Part shown: positions 1 through 6,113 of the stretch, piece after piece
Numbering within the stretch: the stretch's first letter is position 1
Layout of the letters: the number at the start of each line of letters is the position of its first letter
Translations under genes and position numbers: made by a program
Notes under the pieces: generated by a model
The model's database searches: none
Seen by the model: the letters and a program-made list of their open reading frames with translations, nothing else
Told to the model about the DNA's origin: nothing
Source of the DNA: Acidobacteriota bacterium
GTDB taxonomy: Bacteria; Acidobacteriota; Terriglobia; Terriglobales; Acidobacteriaceae
Direction: 5' to 3'
DNA: 8,147 nt
Assembly (NCBI GenBank): GCA_021781255.1
Contig: JAJXXG010000350.1
Coordinates: 1 to 8,147, forward strand

Positions 1-83
1 GATCTGCCAGTGGAAGCAACGTCGGGTCGAAAGTAGGTAGAAAAGCAGGAGTATCCGCATGATTCAGGAGTTGCTGCGATCAC

Positions 84-1070
84 TCAGGAATTTGCAGAGG
101 CGAGCGCGCCCCGCGCCGAACGGACCTGCGATGCAACCCATTGATAGGTCTTTGCCAGCCCAACTTCCAGGTGTTGTGAGGGCGCCCATCCAATCTCCTT
201 GCTGATCAAGCGGTTGTCCGAGTTGCGTCCGCGGACGCCAAGCGGTCCAGGAATGTGCCGGATATTCAGCTTCTTCCCGGCGATGCGCATGGCCATTTCA
301 GCCAGTCCGTTAATGGTGACCATCTCTTCTGACCCGATATTGACCGGGCCGCTGAACCGAGATTCCATCAGGCGCCGAACTCCTTCGAGGCACTCATCGA
401 TGTAAAGGAAGGAACGAGTCTGCTGCCCATCTCCCCATATTTCGATTTCGCCTCCATCAGGCGCTTCCGCCACCTTGCGGCATACCGCTGCAGGAGCCTT
501 TTCGCGCCCGCCCTGCCAGGTTCCTTCAGGACCAAAGATGTTATGGAACCGCGCCACATGCACTTCCAGTTTGTAGTTTCTCGCGTATGCAAAGTAAAGG
601 CGCTCGCTGAAGAGCTTCTCCCATCCGTATTCACTGTCAGGCGCCGCGGGGTAGGCGGAATCCTCACTGCAAATCGGGTTGTCCGGATCCGTCTGATTGC
701 GCTCCGGGTAGATGCAAGCCGAGGAGGAGTAGAAGAATCGCTTCACGGCGGCCTTGTGCCCGGCTTCGACAGTGTTGAGGTTGATGGTTGCTGAATTGTG
801 CATCACGCACGCATCGTGCTCCCCCGTGAAAATATATCCGGCGCCTCCCATGTCCGCGGCCAGTTGATACACATCGTCTATGCCGTCGACAGCCTTCTCT
901 ACGACGGAAAAGTCTCGCAAATCGCCAACGAAGAACTCGTGAGCCGCGGTCTCTGAAAATTCAGGATATTTGAGGTCAACCCCCCGTACCCAATAGCCCT
1001 CCTGGCGAAGTCGACGAACGAGATGGCTTCCAATGAATCCGCCTGCCCCATTCACGAGCGCTCTCTTCAT
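84..1070 (-). CDS. gme: GDP-mannose 3,5-epimerase-like NAD-dependent sugar epimerase
   Basis: A 328-residue extended short-chain dehydrogenase/epimerase, cytoplasmic. It is predicted to epimerise GDP-D-mannose at C3 and C5, giving GDP-L-galactose or GDP-L-gulose for surface glycans. The NAD-binding glycine motif GAGGFIG is at residues 8-14. The motif SSACIYP supplies Cys119, YGWEK supplies the Tyr148/Lys152 pair, GGREKAPAA supplies Lys191, and GVRGRNSDN lies at 278-286. From memory, these match plant GME Cys145, Tyr174, Lys178, Lys217 and Arg306 with one constant offset of 26, so the alignment is gap-free through the active site. The reading frame is open 19 codons further upstream, but that extension resembles no family N-terminus. 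The start used here has AAAAGGA seven bases upstream and places the Rossmann motif at the usual distance. The gene is divergent from the glycan genes to its right. The family is nearly certain. The exact product is less so, because bacterial members can differ in product. Confidence 0.9.
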   Translation of the reverse strand: MKRALVNGAGGFIGSHLVRRLRQEGYWVRGVDLKYPEFSETAAHEFFVGDLRDFSVVEKAVDGIDDVYQLAADMGGAGYIFTGEHDACVMHNSATINLNTVEAGHKAAVKRFFYSSSACIYPERNQTDPDNPICSEDSAYPAAPDSEYGWEKLFSERLYFAYARNYKLEVHVARFHNIFGPEGTWQGGREKAPAAVCRKVAEAPDGGEIEIWGDGQQTRSFLYIDECLEGVRRLMESRFSGPVNIGSEEMVTINGLAEMAMRIAGKKLNIRHIPGPLGVRGRNSDNRLISKEIGWAPSQHLEVGLAKTYQWVASQVRSARGALASANS

Positions 1071-1077
1071 TCCGGTG

Positions 1078-1084
1078 TCCTTTT
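1078..1084 (-). promoter_or_regulatory. Ribosome binding site fixing the epimerase start
   Basis: On the minus strand the sequence AAAAGGA ends seven bases before the ATG at 1070. This supports that ATG over the upstream in-frame ATG at 1127, whose extra 19 residues have no family counterpart. Confidence 0.6.
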
Positions 1085-1128
1085 GCGAGATTATGCAGCC
1101 TGCCGCCGGCGCGGGAACCACTGCCACA

Positions 1129-1143
1129 TATACTTTATACTAT
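1129..1143. promoter_or_regulatory. AT-rich patch, candidate -10 elements of a divergent promoter
   Basis: The 312-base spacer between the divergent epimerase (start 1070) and the GT9 gene (start 1383) holds no convincing gene. Its one AT-rich stretch contains TATACT twice on the plus strand (1129-1134 and 1136-1141) and TATAAA on the minus strand (1134-1139). Each is one mismatch from TATAAT. No good -35 element stands 16-18 bases away on either strand. It could start the epimerase transcript with a leader of about 57 bases, the GT9/flippase transcript, or both. The rest of the spacer shows no recognisable feature. Confidence 0.25.
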
Positions 1144-1382
1144 GGTATCGGTCAGGATCGCTGTCCCTTGTTGTGCCTTGACCGCTTTGTTGGGGAAACC
1201 GGCAAAGCAGGTTCGGCGCGGTGTCACTGCGATGCCTGCGGGTAGCCTGTAAGCGCAGAACGTTCGCGAGTTCAACCGCGATGCGCGAGTCCAGTAAGTC
1301 AGACCAGACCCCGGATGCGATTGGATTCAGAGCCGCACGCGGCTCCTGTAAGATCAGCGTGCAAGGCAATTAGCCTGAATCC

Positions 1383-2141
1383 GTGATTCGATGCCCGGCC
1401 ATACTTCAGCTTAGGGTTCTTGGCGCCAATTTCGATGGGGAAAACTACATACTCGTCGGCCTGAAGCGATTCTGCTCGGCCGTCAGCCGGAGATTTTTCG
1501 ACGCTGCCTACGGAGCATTGGCGGTCACGCAGTCTTTTGTCGTCGGCGTTTGTTTTCACCGTCCGAGTGCTCCAGCTCCATCGGTCATCAGGCAAGTGTT
1601 AATCGTGAAACTGGATGAGCTAGGTGATGTCTTAATGGCTCTTCCCTTCGTCGCGGCAATCCGGGAACAGCTTCCCGAGGCGAAGATTGCGATCGTCCTG
1701 AATTCCGCTACATGCGGAGTCCTGCAGGGGGCTGGCGATGTAACTGTCCTCGGGGTCGACGTGAAGTGCCTGAAACTGCTGCGCCCCATCTTCCTCCCGA
1801 TTCGTTACTTCTGTTTTGTGCGCAAGAATCTCTCCGCGCAGCAGTTCGACGTCTGTTTTCTCCCGCGACGCGACGCAGATTCGGTCTACTCAGTATTGCT
1901 GGCCTACCTTACAAGATCGAGCCGACGGATTTCGTTCACCGAAGGTACTACGCCCAGAAAGGCCGTGCACAACAAGAGCTTTGATCGGTTGCTGACTGAC
2001 GTCTACCCCACTCCACCGATTCAACATGAGACCGTCTCAAATCTCAGCCTGCTTGAGAGGATTGGCCTGCGGCCCATTTCCACGACAGCCTGGCTGCTTC
2101 TTGAAAAGTACCTGTTGAGGAAAGGCGTTCCGGGCCTCTGA
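1383..2141 (+). CDS. Truncated GT9-family (heptosyltransferase-like) glycosyltransferase, N-terminal domain only
   Basis: A 252-residue reading frame from a GTG codon. Residues 70-230 match the acceptor-binding N-terminal Rossmann domain of GT9 enzymes (ADP-heptose:LPS heptosyltransferases). Motif KLDELGDVLMALPF is at 76-89, and Asp82 sits where the catalytic Asp of WaaC lies. FLPRRDADS is at 159-167, and HETVSNLSLLERIGL at 215-229 marks the usual end of that domain. Family members run to about 340-360 residues, with a C-terminal domain that binds the sugar nucleotide. Here that domain is absent: the frame ends about 22 residues later and the flippase begins at the next base. I found no continuation in another frame. 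The first 66 residues are an unusual extension, the GTG has no ribosome binding site, and no ATG start exists ahead of the core. It is probably a degenerate gene; a standalone acceptor-domain protein is the less likely alternative. Confidence 0.7.
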   Translation: MIRCPAILQLRVLGANFDGENYILVGLKRFCSAVSRRFFDAAYGALAVTQSFVVGVCFHRPSAPAPSVIRQVLIVKLDELGDVLMALPFVAAIREQLPEAKIAIVLNSATCGVLQGAGDVTVLGVDVKCLKLLRPIFLPIRYFCFVRKNLSAQQFDVCFLPRRDADSVYSVLLAYLTRSSRRISFTEGTTPRKAVHNKSFDRLLTDVYPTPPIQHETVSNLSLLERIGLRPISTTAWLLLEKYLLRKGVPGL

Positions 2142-3566
2142 ATGAGTCTTCCTGTGCATGAATCCTCGCCACTCCCCTCGGACGGCTCGACGTCGCCCGC
2201 GCGCTCGCTTTGGACTCGGTTCAAGCACGTGAGCGGTGTGGATCGCGCCATCGGATTCACGGTCCTCGCGCGGGGCTGGAGTACGGCCGGCGGCGTGGTT
2301 ACGGTCCTGCTGATCGCACGATTCCTCAATCTTGCCGAGCAGGGCTACTACTACACCTTCGCCAGTCTTGTTGCGCTGCAGATTGTCTTTGAGCTCGGCT
2401 TCTCCTTTGTCATCCTCCAGCTTGCGGCGCATGAGCGGGCCAAGCTGACGATTCTCCCCTCGTTTCAGCTTACGGGCGATCCGGTCGCTCATTCCCGGCT
2501 TGCTTCTGTCCTGCAGAAATCCGTGCGATGGTACTCGGCGGCCGGGCTTTGCATGGCCTTGAGCCTGCTGCCGGCGGGCTTTTATTTTTTTTCCACCCAT
2601 CAGCAGGGCACCTCGCATGTACCGTGGAAGCTGCCCTGGGTCTTCGTGGTACTGGCCGCCACTTTCACATTTCAGATGGATCCTGTCTGTTCCTTTCTTG
2701 AAGGCTGCGGATTCGTGGCCGATGTCGCGCATATGCGCTTCCTGCAGTCGATCCTGGGAAACCTTCTGGCGTGGTCAGCTCTGATGCTCCATCATGGGCT
2801 CTTCGCTCCGGCCATGGTCATCATGGGCCAGGCGATTGTGGCAGGAGTGTTTCTGTTCTCCAAGAGGCGCCTGCTGCTTCCACTGTTAGCAAAAAAGGCC
2901 GGAGTGGATGTCATCGGCTGGCGTAGCGAGATCCTGCCGTTCCAGTGGCGCATCGCTGTCAGTTGGCTCTGCGGTTACTTCATCTTTCAGATCTTCAATC
3001 CCGTCCTGTTTGCCTATCAGGGCGCGGCCGTGGCCGGCCGCATGGGGATGTCCCTCAGCATTGTCTCCGCGCTCAGCGCCGTCGCCTTATCGTGGATGAG
3101 CACGAAGGCCGCGCCTTTCGGCGTCATGATCGCGCATCGCGACTTCGCCGGCCTAGATCGCGTCTTCTTCCGCGCGCTGATCCAGTCCACGATTCTGCTG
3201 GCCAGCGGCGCCATCACGCTGCTCACAGCAATCCTGCTCATCGAGCATCGCTGGCAGTCCCTTGCGCACAGAGTGCTCGCGCCCTGGGCCATCGCCCTCT
3301 TGCTCGCCACCAGCATCCTCAACCACATCGTGTTCGCCGAGGCGGTCTATTTGCGGGCCCACAAAAAGGAGCCCTTCCTGATTCAATCCATTCTGGTAGG
3401 CATCCTCACCGGCTCAAGCACCATCATTACCGGCCGGCTCTGGGGCGCAACGGGAGTGACGATCGGCTATTTCCTTACCAGCGGCATCTTCGGAGTGACC
3501 TTGGCGACTTCCATCTTTATCGCCCGGCGACGGGAATGGCACGCCGATCCCGCTCCGGCAGGCTGA
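2142..3566 (+). CDS. Polysaccharide flippase (Wzx/MATE-superfamily membrane protein)
   Basis: A 474-residue inner-membrane protein, a normal length for Wzx/PST-type flippases, which move lipid-linked glycan units across the membrane. After a polar cytoplasmic N-terminus (1-35) about twelve hydrophobic segments can be read: near 37-59, 70-92, 131-151, 165-183, 203-220, 221-240, 268-290, 302-320, 346-368, 378-400, 411-431 and 437-460. Basic clusters such as KRR 241-243 and the terminal ARRR 461-464 fit cytoplasmic loops. The ATG follows the TGA of the truncated GT9 gene with no gap, and the nearest purine-rich site (GAGGAAAGG near 2116) is too far upstream. Translation therefore probably depends on coupling to the upstream frame. 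Residues 147-151 are encoded by a T-rich stretch containing eight consecutive T. The assignment rests on topology and overall resemblance, because the family has weak motifs. The transported substrate cannot be read. Confidence 0.8.
   Translation: MSLPVHESSPLPSDGSTSPARSLWTRFKHVSGVDRAIGFTVLARGWSTAGGVVTVLLIARFLNLAEQGYYYTFASLVALQIVFELGFSFVILQLAAHERAKLTILPSFQLTGDPVAHSRLASVLQKSVRWYSAAGLCMALSLLPAGFYFFSTHQQGTSHVPWKLPWVFVVLAATFTFQMDPVCSFLEGCGFVADVAHMRFLQSILGNLLAWSALMLHHGLFAPAMVIMGQAIVAGVFLFSKRRLLLPLLAKKAGVDVIGWRSEILPFQWRIAVSWLCGYFIFQIFNPVLFAYQGAAVAGRMGMSLSIVSALSAVALSWMSTKAAPFGVMIAHRDFAGLDRVFFRALIQSTILLASGAITLLTAILLIEHRWQSLAHRVLAPWAIALLLATSILNHIVFAEAVYLRAHKKEPFLIQSILVGILTGSSTIITGRLWGATGVTIGYFLTSGIFGVTLATSIFIARRREWHADPAPAG
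2562..2592 (+). terminator. Terminator-like hairpin with T-tract inside the flippase gene
   Basis: AGCCTGC (2562-2568) pairs with GCGGGCT (2574-2580) around a 5-base loop, giving seven pairs of which one is T-G. It is followed at once by TTTA and eight consecutive T (2585-2592). This is the shape of an intrinsic terminator, but it lies in codons 141-150 of the flippase. It may only reflect Phe/Tyr codons in a membrane segment, or it may attenuate transcription when ribosomes are not following the polymerase. Confidence 0.3.
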
Positions 3567-4015
3567 ACCGGCCAGTCCCAGCGCGCCGCTCGCCGGCTCC
3601 GGAAACCGGCAAAAGAAGATGAAATTCCATCCGGCGCAAAGCGGTCGAGACTGATCTGGTTCACCCCGTCGGTGCAACCCGCGCTAACGCTCTCATTTCA
3701 AAGTACAAAAGCCACCAGCTTTCCCAGGGCATCTCCCCCCGCGCGGGCGCGCAATAGGTGTCGCCATGGAATCGGCGCCGTCCAACCCTTACGCACTGTC
3801 CTCAAGCAATCGGTCAGCAATCAGCGCGGTTCCAGCTTCAGAAAATATTGACCATTTTTCTGCACTTTGCACGCAGGCCGTTCCCGCCGTCGGCGTATAT
3901 TGCCAACCGCGCAGCCAGCCGCTGCAAAGCGCCGTTCAGTCCAGTATCTGAACTTGTACGCCGATTTCCATCAGCCGATGTAAACCTGCCTCCCGAGCCG
4001 GCGTCTACCGGAGTG
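3567..4015. other. Spacer between flippase and sigma-factor operon, no convincing gene
   Basis: This spacer of about 450 bases carries open frames, but none has a ribosome binding site or family resemblance. The sigma-factor frame is open back to a GTG at 3758, yet those residues look like translated noncoding DNA, rich in Pro/Arg/Ser and low in structure. A small hairpin (GCCGG 3592-3596 with CCGGC 3606-3610) follows the flippase but lacks a T-tract, so no clear terminator is present. A TATATT (3896-3901) resembles a -10 box without a matching -35. The sigma operon promoter must lie here, but I cannot place it. Confidence 0.5.
3934..3953. repeat. Inverted repeat GTTCAG-N8-CTGAAC upstream of the sigma-factor gene
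   Basis: Perfect 6-base arms at 3934-3939 and 3948-3953 are separated by 8 bases, about 60 bases before the proposed sigma-factor start. The spacing suits a dimeric regulator or a small RNA hairpin in the leader. Arms this short can occur by chance. Confidence 0.25.
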
Positions 4016-4591
4016 ATGGCAACCGGAGCTACATTGGAACCGATGCAGATGGCCAGGACAGACGAGCTTGCCGCTCAGCAGTTCTCGGATGTGGTCGCAG
4101 GCCTTCGTCCGCAGATCTTCCGGTTCCTGCTCGCGTCCACGCGGGATGAGGACCTTTCCGAGACGCTCACCCAGGAATGTTTCCTGAAGGCGCATCGGAA
4201 CTGGGCGCAATTTCGCGGGGACTCCAGCGTTGTGACCTGGCTGATGCGCATCGCAATCAACCTGCAGAAGGACCACTGGCGCAACCGCCGTCTGCAGTTC
4301 TGGCGTCAGGCACACACCCAGTCGGTGGATCCGGACGAAGCCGGCGATTGGCTGCCCAGCGGGGAGCGCTCGCAGGAGCAGCGCCTGCTTGCCAGGGAGA
4401 AGGTGGCGCAGGTCTGGCGAGCAGTGGATGGCCTCAGCGAGCGTCAGCGGACAGTGTTTTTGCTGCGTTATGTGGAAGAGATGGATTTGAGTGAGATTGT
4501 GCGCTCCACGGGCCTGACTGAAGGCACCGTAAAAGCGCATCTGTCGCGCGCGCTGGCCAGGGTGCGCGCCAGGGTGGGAGGAATGCAATGA
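4016..4591 (+). CDS. ECF-type RNA polymerase sigma factor (sigma-70 family)
   Basis: A 191-residue protein of typical ECF length that directs RNA polymerase to stress promoters. Region 2 covers roughly residues 20-92: FSDVVAGLRPQIFRFLL, then ETLTQECFLKAHRNW (core binding) and DSSVVTWLMRIAINLQKDHWRNRR (-10 recognition). A variable linker (93-132) follows. Region 4 is at 133-187, with the helix-turn-helix LSEIVRSTGLTEGTVKAHLSRALARVR. There is no region 1 or 3, as expected for ECF. The start is uncertain. This ATG has GGAG only two bases ahead and a GTG just before it. ATGs at 4043 and 4049 follow GGAG/GGAA sites and would shorten the protein by 9 or 11 residues without touching region 2. Its last four bases overlap the next gene (ATGA), so the two are translationally coupled. 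The target regulon is not readable from the window, though the downstream partners suggest envelope stress. Confidence 0.85.
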   Translation: MATGATLEPMQMARTDELAAQQFSDVVAGLRPQIFRFLLASTRDEDLSETLTQECFLKAHRNWAQFRGDSSVVTWLMRIAINLQKDHWRNRRLQFWRQAHTQSVDPDEAGDWLPSGERSQEQRLLAREKVAQVWRAVDGLSERQRTVFLLRYVEEMDLSEIVRSTGLTEGTVKAHLSRALARVRARVGGMQ

Positions 4592-5022
4592 GCTGGATGA
4601 ACAGATGGGCGCAACGCAACGACGCGCAGCAAGTCGACGCCGCCATGGAACCCGAACTCACGGAGGCGCTTGCGGACTTCAAGGCCAGTGTCCACGCATG
4701 GAGCGAGGCTGCCTATCACCGGCGGCGCGCCATGCACCCGGCTGTCGTGCGCCGCACCTGGCGCCTGGCCGCCGGCTGGGCCATGGCCTGCGTGCTCGTC
4801 GCCGGTGCCGGATCGGCTGCCGTCTATGAGCGGCATGAGCGTGCCGAGCAGGCGCGCATTGTGGCCGCCGCCCGCGCAGCCGAGCAGCAGCGTGAGCTGG
4901 CCGCCCAGCACGCCCGCGCGGAAGAGGACCTGATGGCGAAGGTTAACAGCGATGTCTCCCGTGAAGTGCCGGATGCGATGGAGCCGCTGGCCGCCCTCAT
5001 GTCCGACGACAGCACACAGTAA
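4588..5022 (+). CDS. Single-pass membrane protein, putative anti-sigma factor
   Basis: A 144-residue protein that I do not recognise as a named family. Residues 1-59 are cytoplasmic and contain an amphipathic stretch, LTEALADFKASVHAWSEAAY (24-43), followed by basic residues RRR 45-47 and RR 55-56. One membrane span lies at about 60-80, and the basic flank predicts N-inside, C-outside. Residues 81-118 are Ala/Glu/Arg/Gln-rich and probably coiled-coil in the periplasm, with a short acidic tail. It starts in an ATGA overlap with the sigma gene, behind GGAGGA (4577-4582) five bases upstream. Gene order and topology are those of a membrane anti-sigma factor. However, it lacks the HxxxCxxC zinc motif of common anti-sigma domains; its only Cys (68) is inside the membrane. 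The function is inferred from position. It could instead be a structural or sensor accessory. Confidence 0.75.
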   Translation: MSWMNRWAQRNDAQQVDAAMEPELTEALADFKASVHAWSEAAYHRRRAMHPAVVRRTWRLAAGWAMACVLVAGAGSAAVYERHERAEQARIVAAARAAEQQRELAAQHARAEEDLMAKVNSDVSREVPDAMEPLAALMSDDSTQ

Positions 5023-5052
5023 CGCAACCGCAGAACTCGCAAAGGAAGATCG

Positions 5053-5058
5053 AGAGGA
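5053..5058 (+). promoter_or_regulatory. Ribosome binding site of the Spy-like gene
   Basis: AGAGGA ends seven bases before the ATG at 5066. This supports that start over the longer open frame reaching back into the preceding gene, and over the second in-frame ATG at 5084. Confidence 0.55.
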
Positions 5059-5094
5059 CAAGGCAATGAAGGCAAGCAAGGCAATGAAAGCAAT
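5059..5094 (+). repeat. 18-base tandem duplication carrying two in-frame start codons
   Basis: Bases 5059-5076 and 5077-5094 are adjacent copies matching at 16 of 18 positions, and each contains CAAGGCAATGAA. The duplication creates ATG codons at 5066 and 5084 in the same frame (MKASKA then MKAIYR). Only the first has a ribosome binding site at normal spacing. Confidence 0.75.
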
Positions 5095-5686
5095 CTATAG
5101 AGCAATCGCAGTATCCGCGCTGCTGGCGACCGGCGTCGCAGGCGCGCAGTGCCCCGGCATGGGTATGGGCTCGGGGGGAGGCATGGGACCGGGCTTTGGC
5201 CCGCATACGCCGCCCATGGAGCGGGCACTCGGCATGGGCGGCATCCATGGCCGCTGGTGGAACAACCCTGCCATGATCGAAAAGCTCAAGCTTACCGATG
5301 ACCAGCGCAAGGCAATGGATGCCATTCTGCTCGCACATCGCGAAAGACTCGTTGATTTGCGCGCCAATCTGGAAAAGTCCGAGCTGCAGTTGCAGCCCAT
5401 GATGGGTGAGGACCAGCCCAACGAGTCCGGAATCCTGGCTCAGGTGGATAAGATCGCCGCTGCCCGCACGGAGCTGGAACGGGCCAATGCCCGCTTCCTG
5501 CTCGACATCCGTGCCAAGCTCACCCCCGACCAGTGGAAGACCGTGCGCGAGAGCTGGGCCGAGCGCATGCAGCGCCGCGGCATGGGACCGGGCGGCGGCC
5601 GAATGATGAATCCGCCCGCACCCCCGGCCGCGCCGCCAGATCCGCCTGCTGCACCGGGCCCTGGAGCAGGGTCGGCAGATCACTAA
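5066..5686 (+). CDS. Spy/CpxP-like periplasmic protein (LTxxQ motifs), possible metal or stress sensor
   Basis: A 206-residue exported protein. Residues 1-27 form a signal peptide (basic start, hydrophobic IAVSALLATGVAGA, likely cut before Gln28). A Gly/Met-rich stretch at 29-58 follows, with Cys29, five Met and His47. The helical core (68-170) carries the two hallmark LTxxQ motifs of the Spy/CpxP/periplasmic heavy-metal sensor group: LTDDQ 76-80 and LTPDQ 152-156. The tail (171-206) is Gly-, then Pro/Ala-rich and looks disordered. Relatives bind misfolded periplasmic proteins or feed envelope or metal stress back to a sensor. It lies 43 bases after the putative anti-sigma gene on the same strand and is the last gene before a terminator, so it is probably an operon member and possibly the sensor or a target of the sigma system. 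Cys29 lacks a lipobox (Gln precedes it), so I do not call a lipoprotein. Metal binding is inference. Confidence 0.8.
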   Translation: MKASKAMKAIYRAIAVSALLATGVAGAQCPGMGMGSGGGMGPGFGPHTPPMERALGMGGIHGRWWNNPAMIEKLKLTDDQRKAMDAILLAHRERLVDLRANLEKSELQLQPMMGEDQPNESGILAQVDKIAAARTELERANARFLLDIRAKLTPDQWKTVRESWAERMQRRGMGPGGGRMMNPPAPPAAPPDPPAAPGPGAGSADH

Positions 5687-5727
5687 GACGGAATGCGTCC
5701 TCAACGAAATTGACAGAGAGTTACTCG

Positions 5728-5743
5728 GGCTGCCGAAGCAGCC
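5728..5743 (+). other. Small hairpin just before the terminator
   Basis: GGCTGC (5728-5733) and GCAGCC (5738-5743) form a perfect 6-pair stem with a CGAA loop, two bases before the terminator stem. CTGCC at 5730-5734 could alternatively pair with GGCAG at 5749-5753 in the terminator's 5' arm. It may help define the mRNA 3' end. Confidence 0.35.
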
Positions 5744-5745
5744 GT

Positions 5746-5780
5746 GGCGGCAGTGGGAATCTTCCCCTGCCGCCATTTTT
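5746..5780 (+). terminator. Intrinsic terminator of the sigma-factor operon
   Basis: GGCGGCAG (5746-5753) pairs with CTGCCGCC (5767-5774). After a bulged T, GGG pairs with CCC, leaving a small loop. ATTTTTG follows directly. It lies 59 bases after the Spy-like stop codon and would separate this operon from the flagellin gene. The 204 bases between it and the sigma-28 promoter (5781-5984) hold nothing I can support. Confidence 0.8.
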
Positions 5781-5984
5781 GTGTGCGGAAGCCGGCCCCG
5801 CGGTCGTGTCTGTTCGCGGTCCATCGGGGGCTGCGCGCCGCGTCGCCTGTGTCATTCCGAGGCAGCAGTCTGCCTACTTCCCGCGCAGCGCCTGTCCAGA
5901 ACAGAGGCAGCGATTGCACCCTATCAGGACATGTTGGCGTGAAGCGCGACAAAGCGGGTCAAATGAGCCTGCCCAAAAAATGAC

Positions 5985-6011
5985 TAAAGTTCTCCGCGCC
6001 CGTTCCGATGA
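5985..6011 (+). promoter_or_regulatory. Sigma-28 (FliA) flagellar promoter of the flagellin gene
   Basis: TAAAGTTC (5985-5992), an 11-base spacer, then TCCGATGA (6004-6011). The sigma-28 consensus is TAAAGTTT-N11-GCCGATAA, so 13 of 16 specified bases match and the spacing is exact. Transcription would start near 6018, giving a leader of about 100 bases before the flagellin ATG. The position, strand and downstream gene all agree with the call. Confidence 0.85.
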
Positions 6012-6107
6012 AGAGTGCAGATGCAATGGCGCCCACCACGAAAATGAGGTGGACCTGGCAAGGCAAAGGAAACAGCCGCGGGCTGGGGCGTACACCAGGC
6101 ATCGGAA

Positions 6108-6113
6108 AAGGAG
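6108..6113 (+). promoter_or_regulatory. Strong ribosome binding site deciding the flagellin start
   Basis: AAGGAG ends seven bases before the ATG at 6121. The protein then begins exactly at the conserved flagellin N-terminus (MALGVLNNLPAIYAENYL). The frame is open far upstream, but that part overlaps the preceding gene, terminator and promoter. Confidence 0.85.

Noticed and set aside
1071..1127. 19-residue N-terminal extension of the epimerase from an upstream ATG
   Set aside because: It resembles no family N-terminus and lies ahead of a well-spaced ribosome binding site that serves the inner ATG at 1070.
2142..3566. Search for the missing GT9 C-terminal domain beyond the flippase start
   Set aside because: No frame in or after the flippase shows the GT9 donor-domain motifs, so a simple frameshift does not explain the truncation.
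3592..3610. GCCGG/CCGGC hairpin after the flippase as a terminator
   Set aside because: It has only five pairs, and is followed by AAAAGAAG rather than a T-tract. No T-tract follows on the opposite strand either.
3758..4015. 86-residue N-terminal extension of the sigma factor from a GTG at 3758
   Set aside because: There is no ribosome binding site, the composition is unlike a protein domain, ECF factors normally begin just before region 2, and the promoter should lie in this stretch.
5150..5170. Lipoprotein signal in the Spy-like protein at Cys29
   Set aside because: The residue before the Cys is Gln and the preceding residues do not form a lipobox. Normal cleavage after GVAGA fits better.
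5744..5983. 79-residue open frame between the Spy-like and flagellin genes
   Set aside because: It starts inside the terminator stem, has no ribosome binding site and has no recognisable sequence. It reads as a chance frame in G+C-rich DNA.
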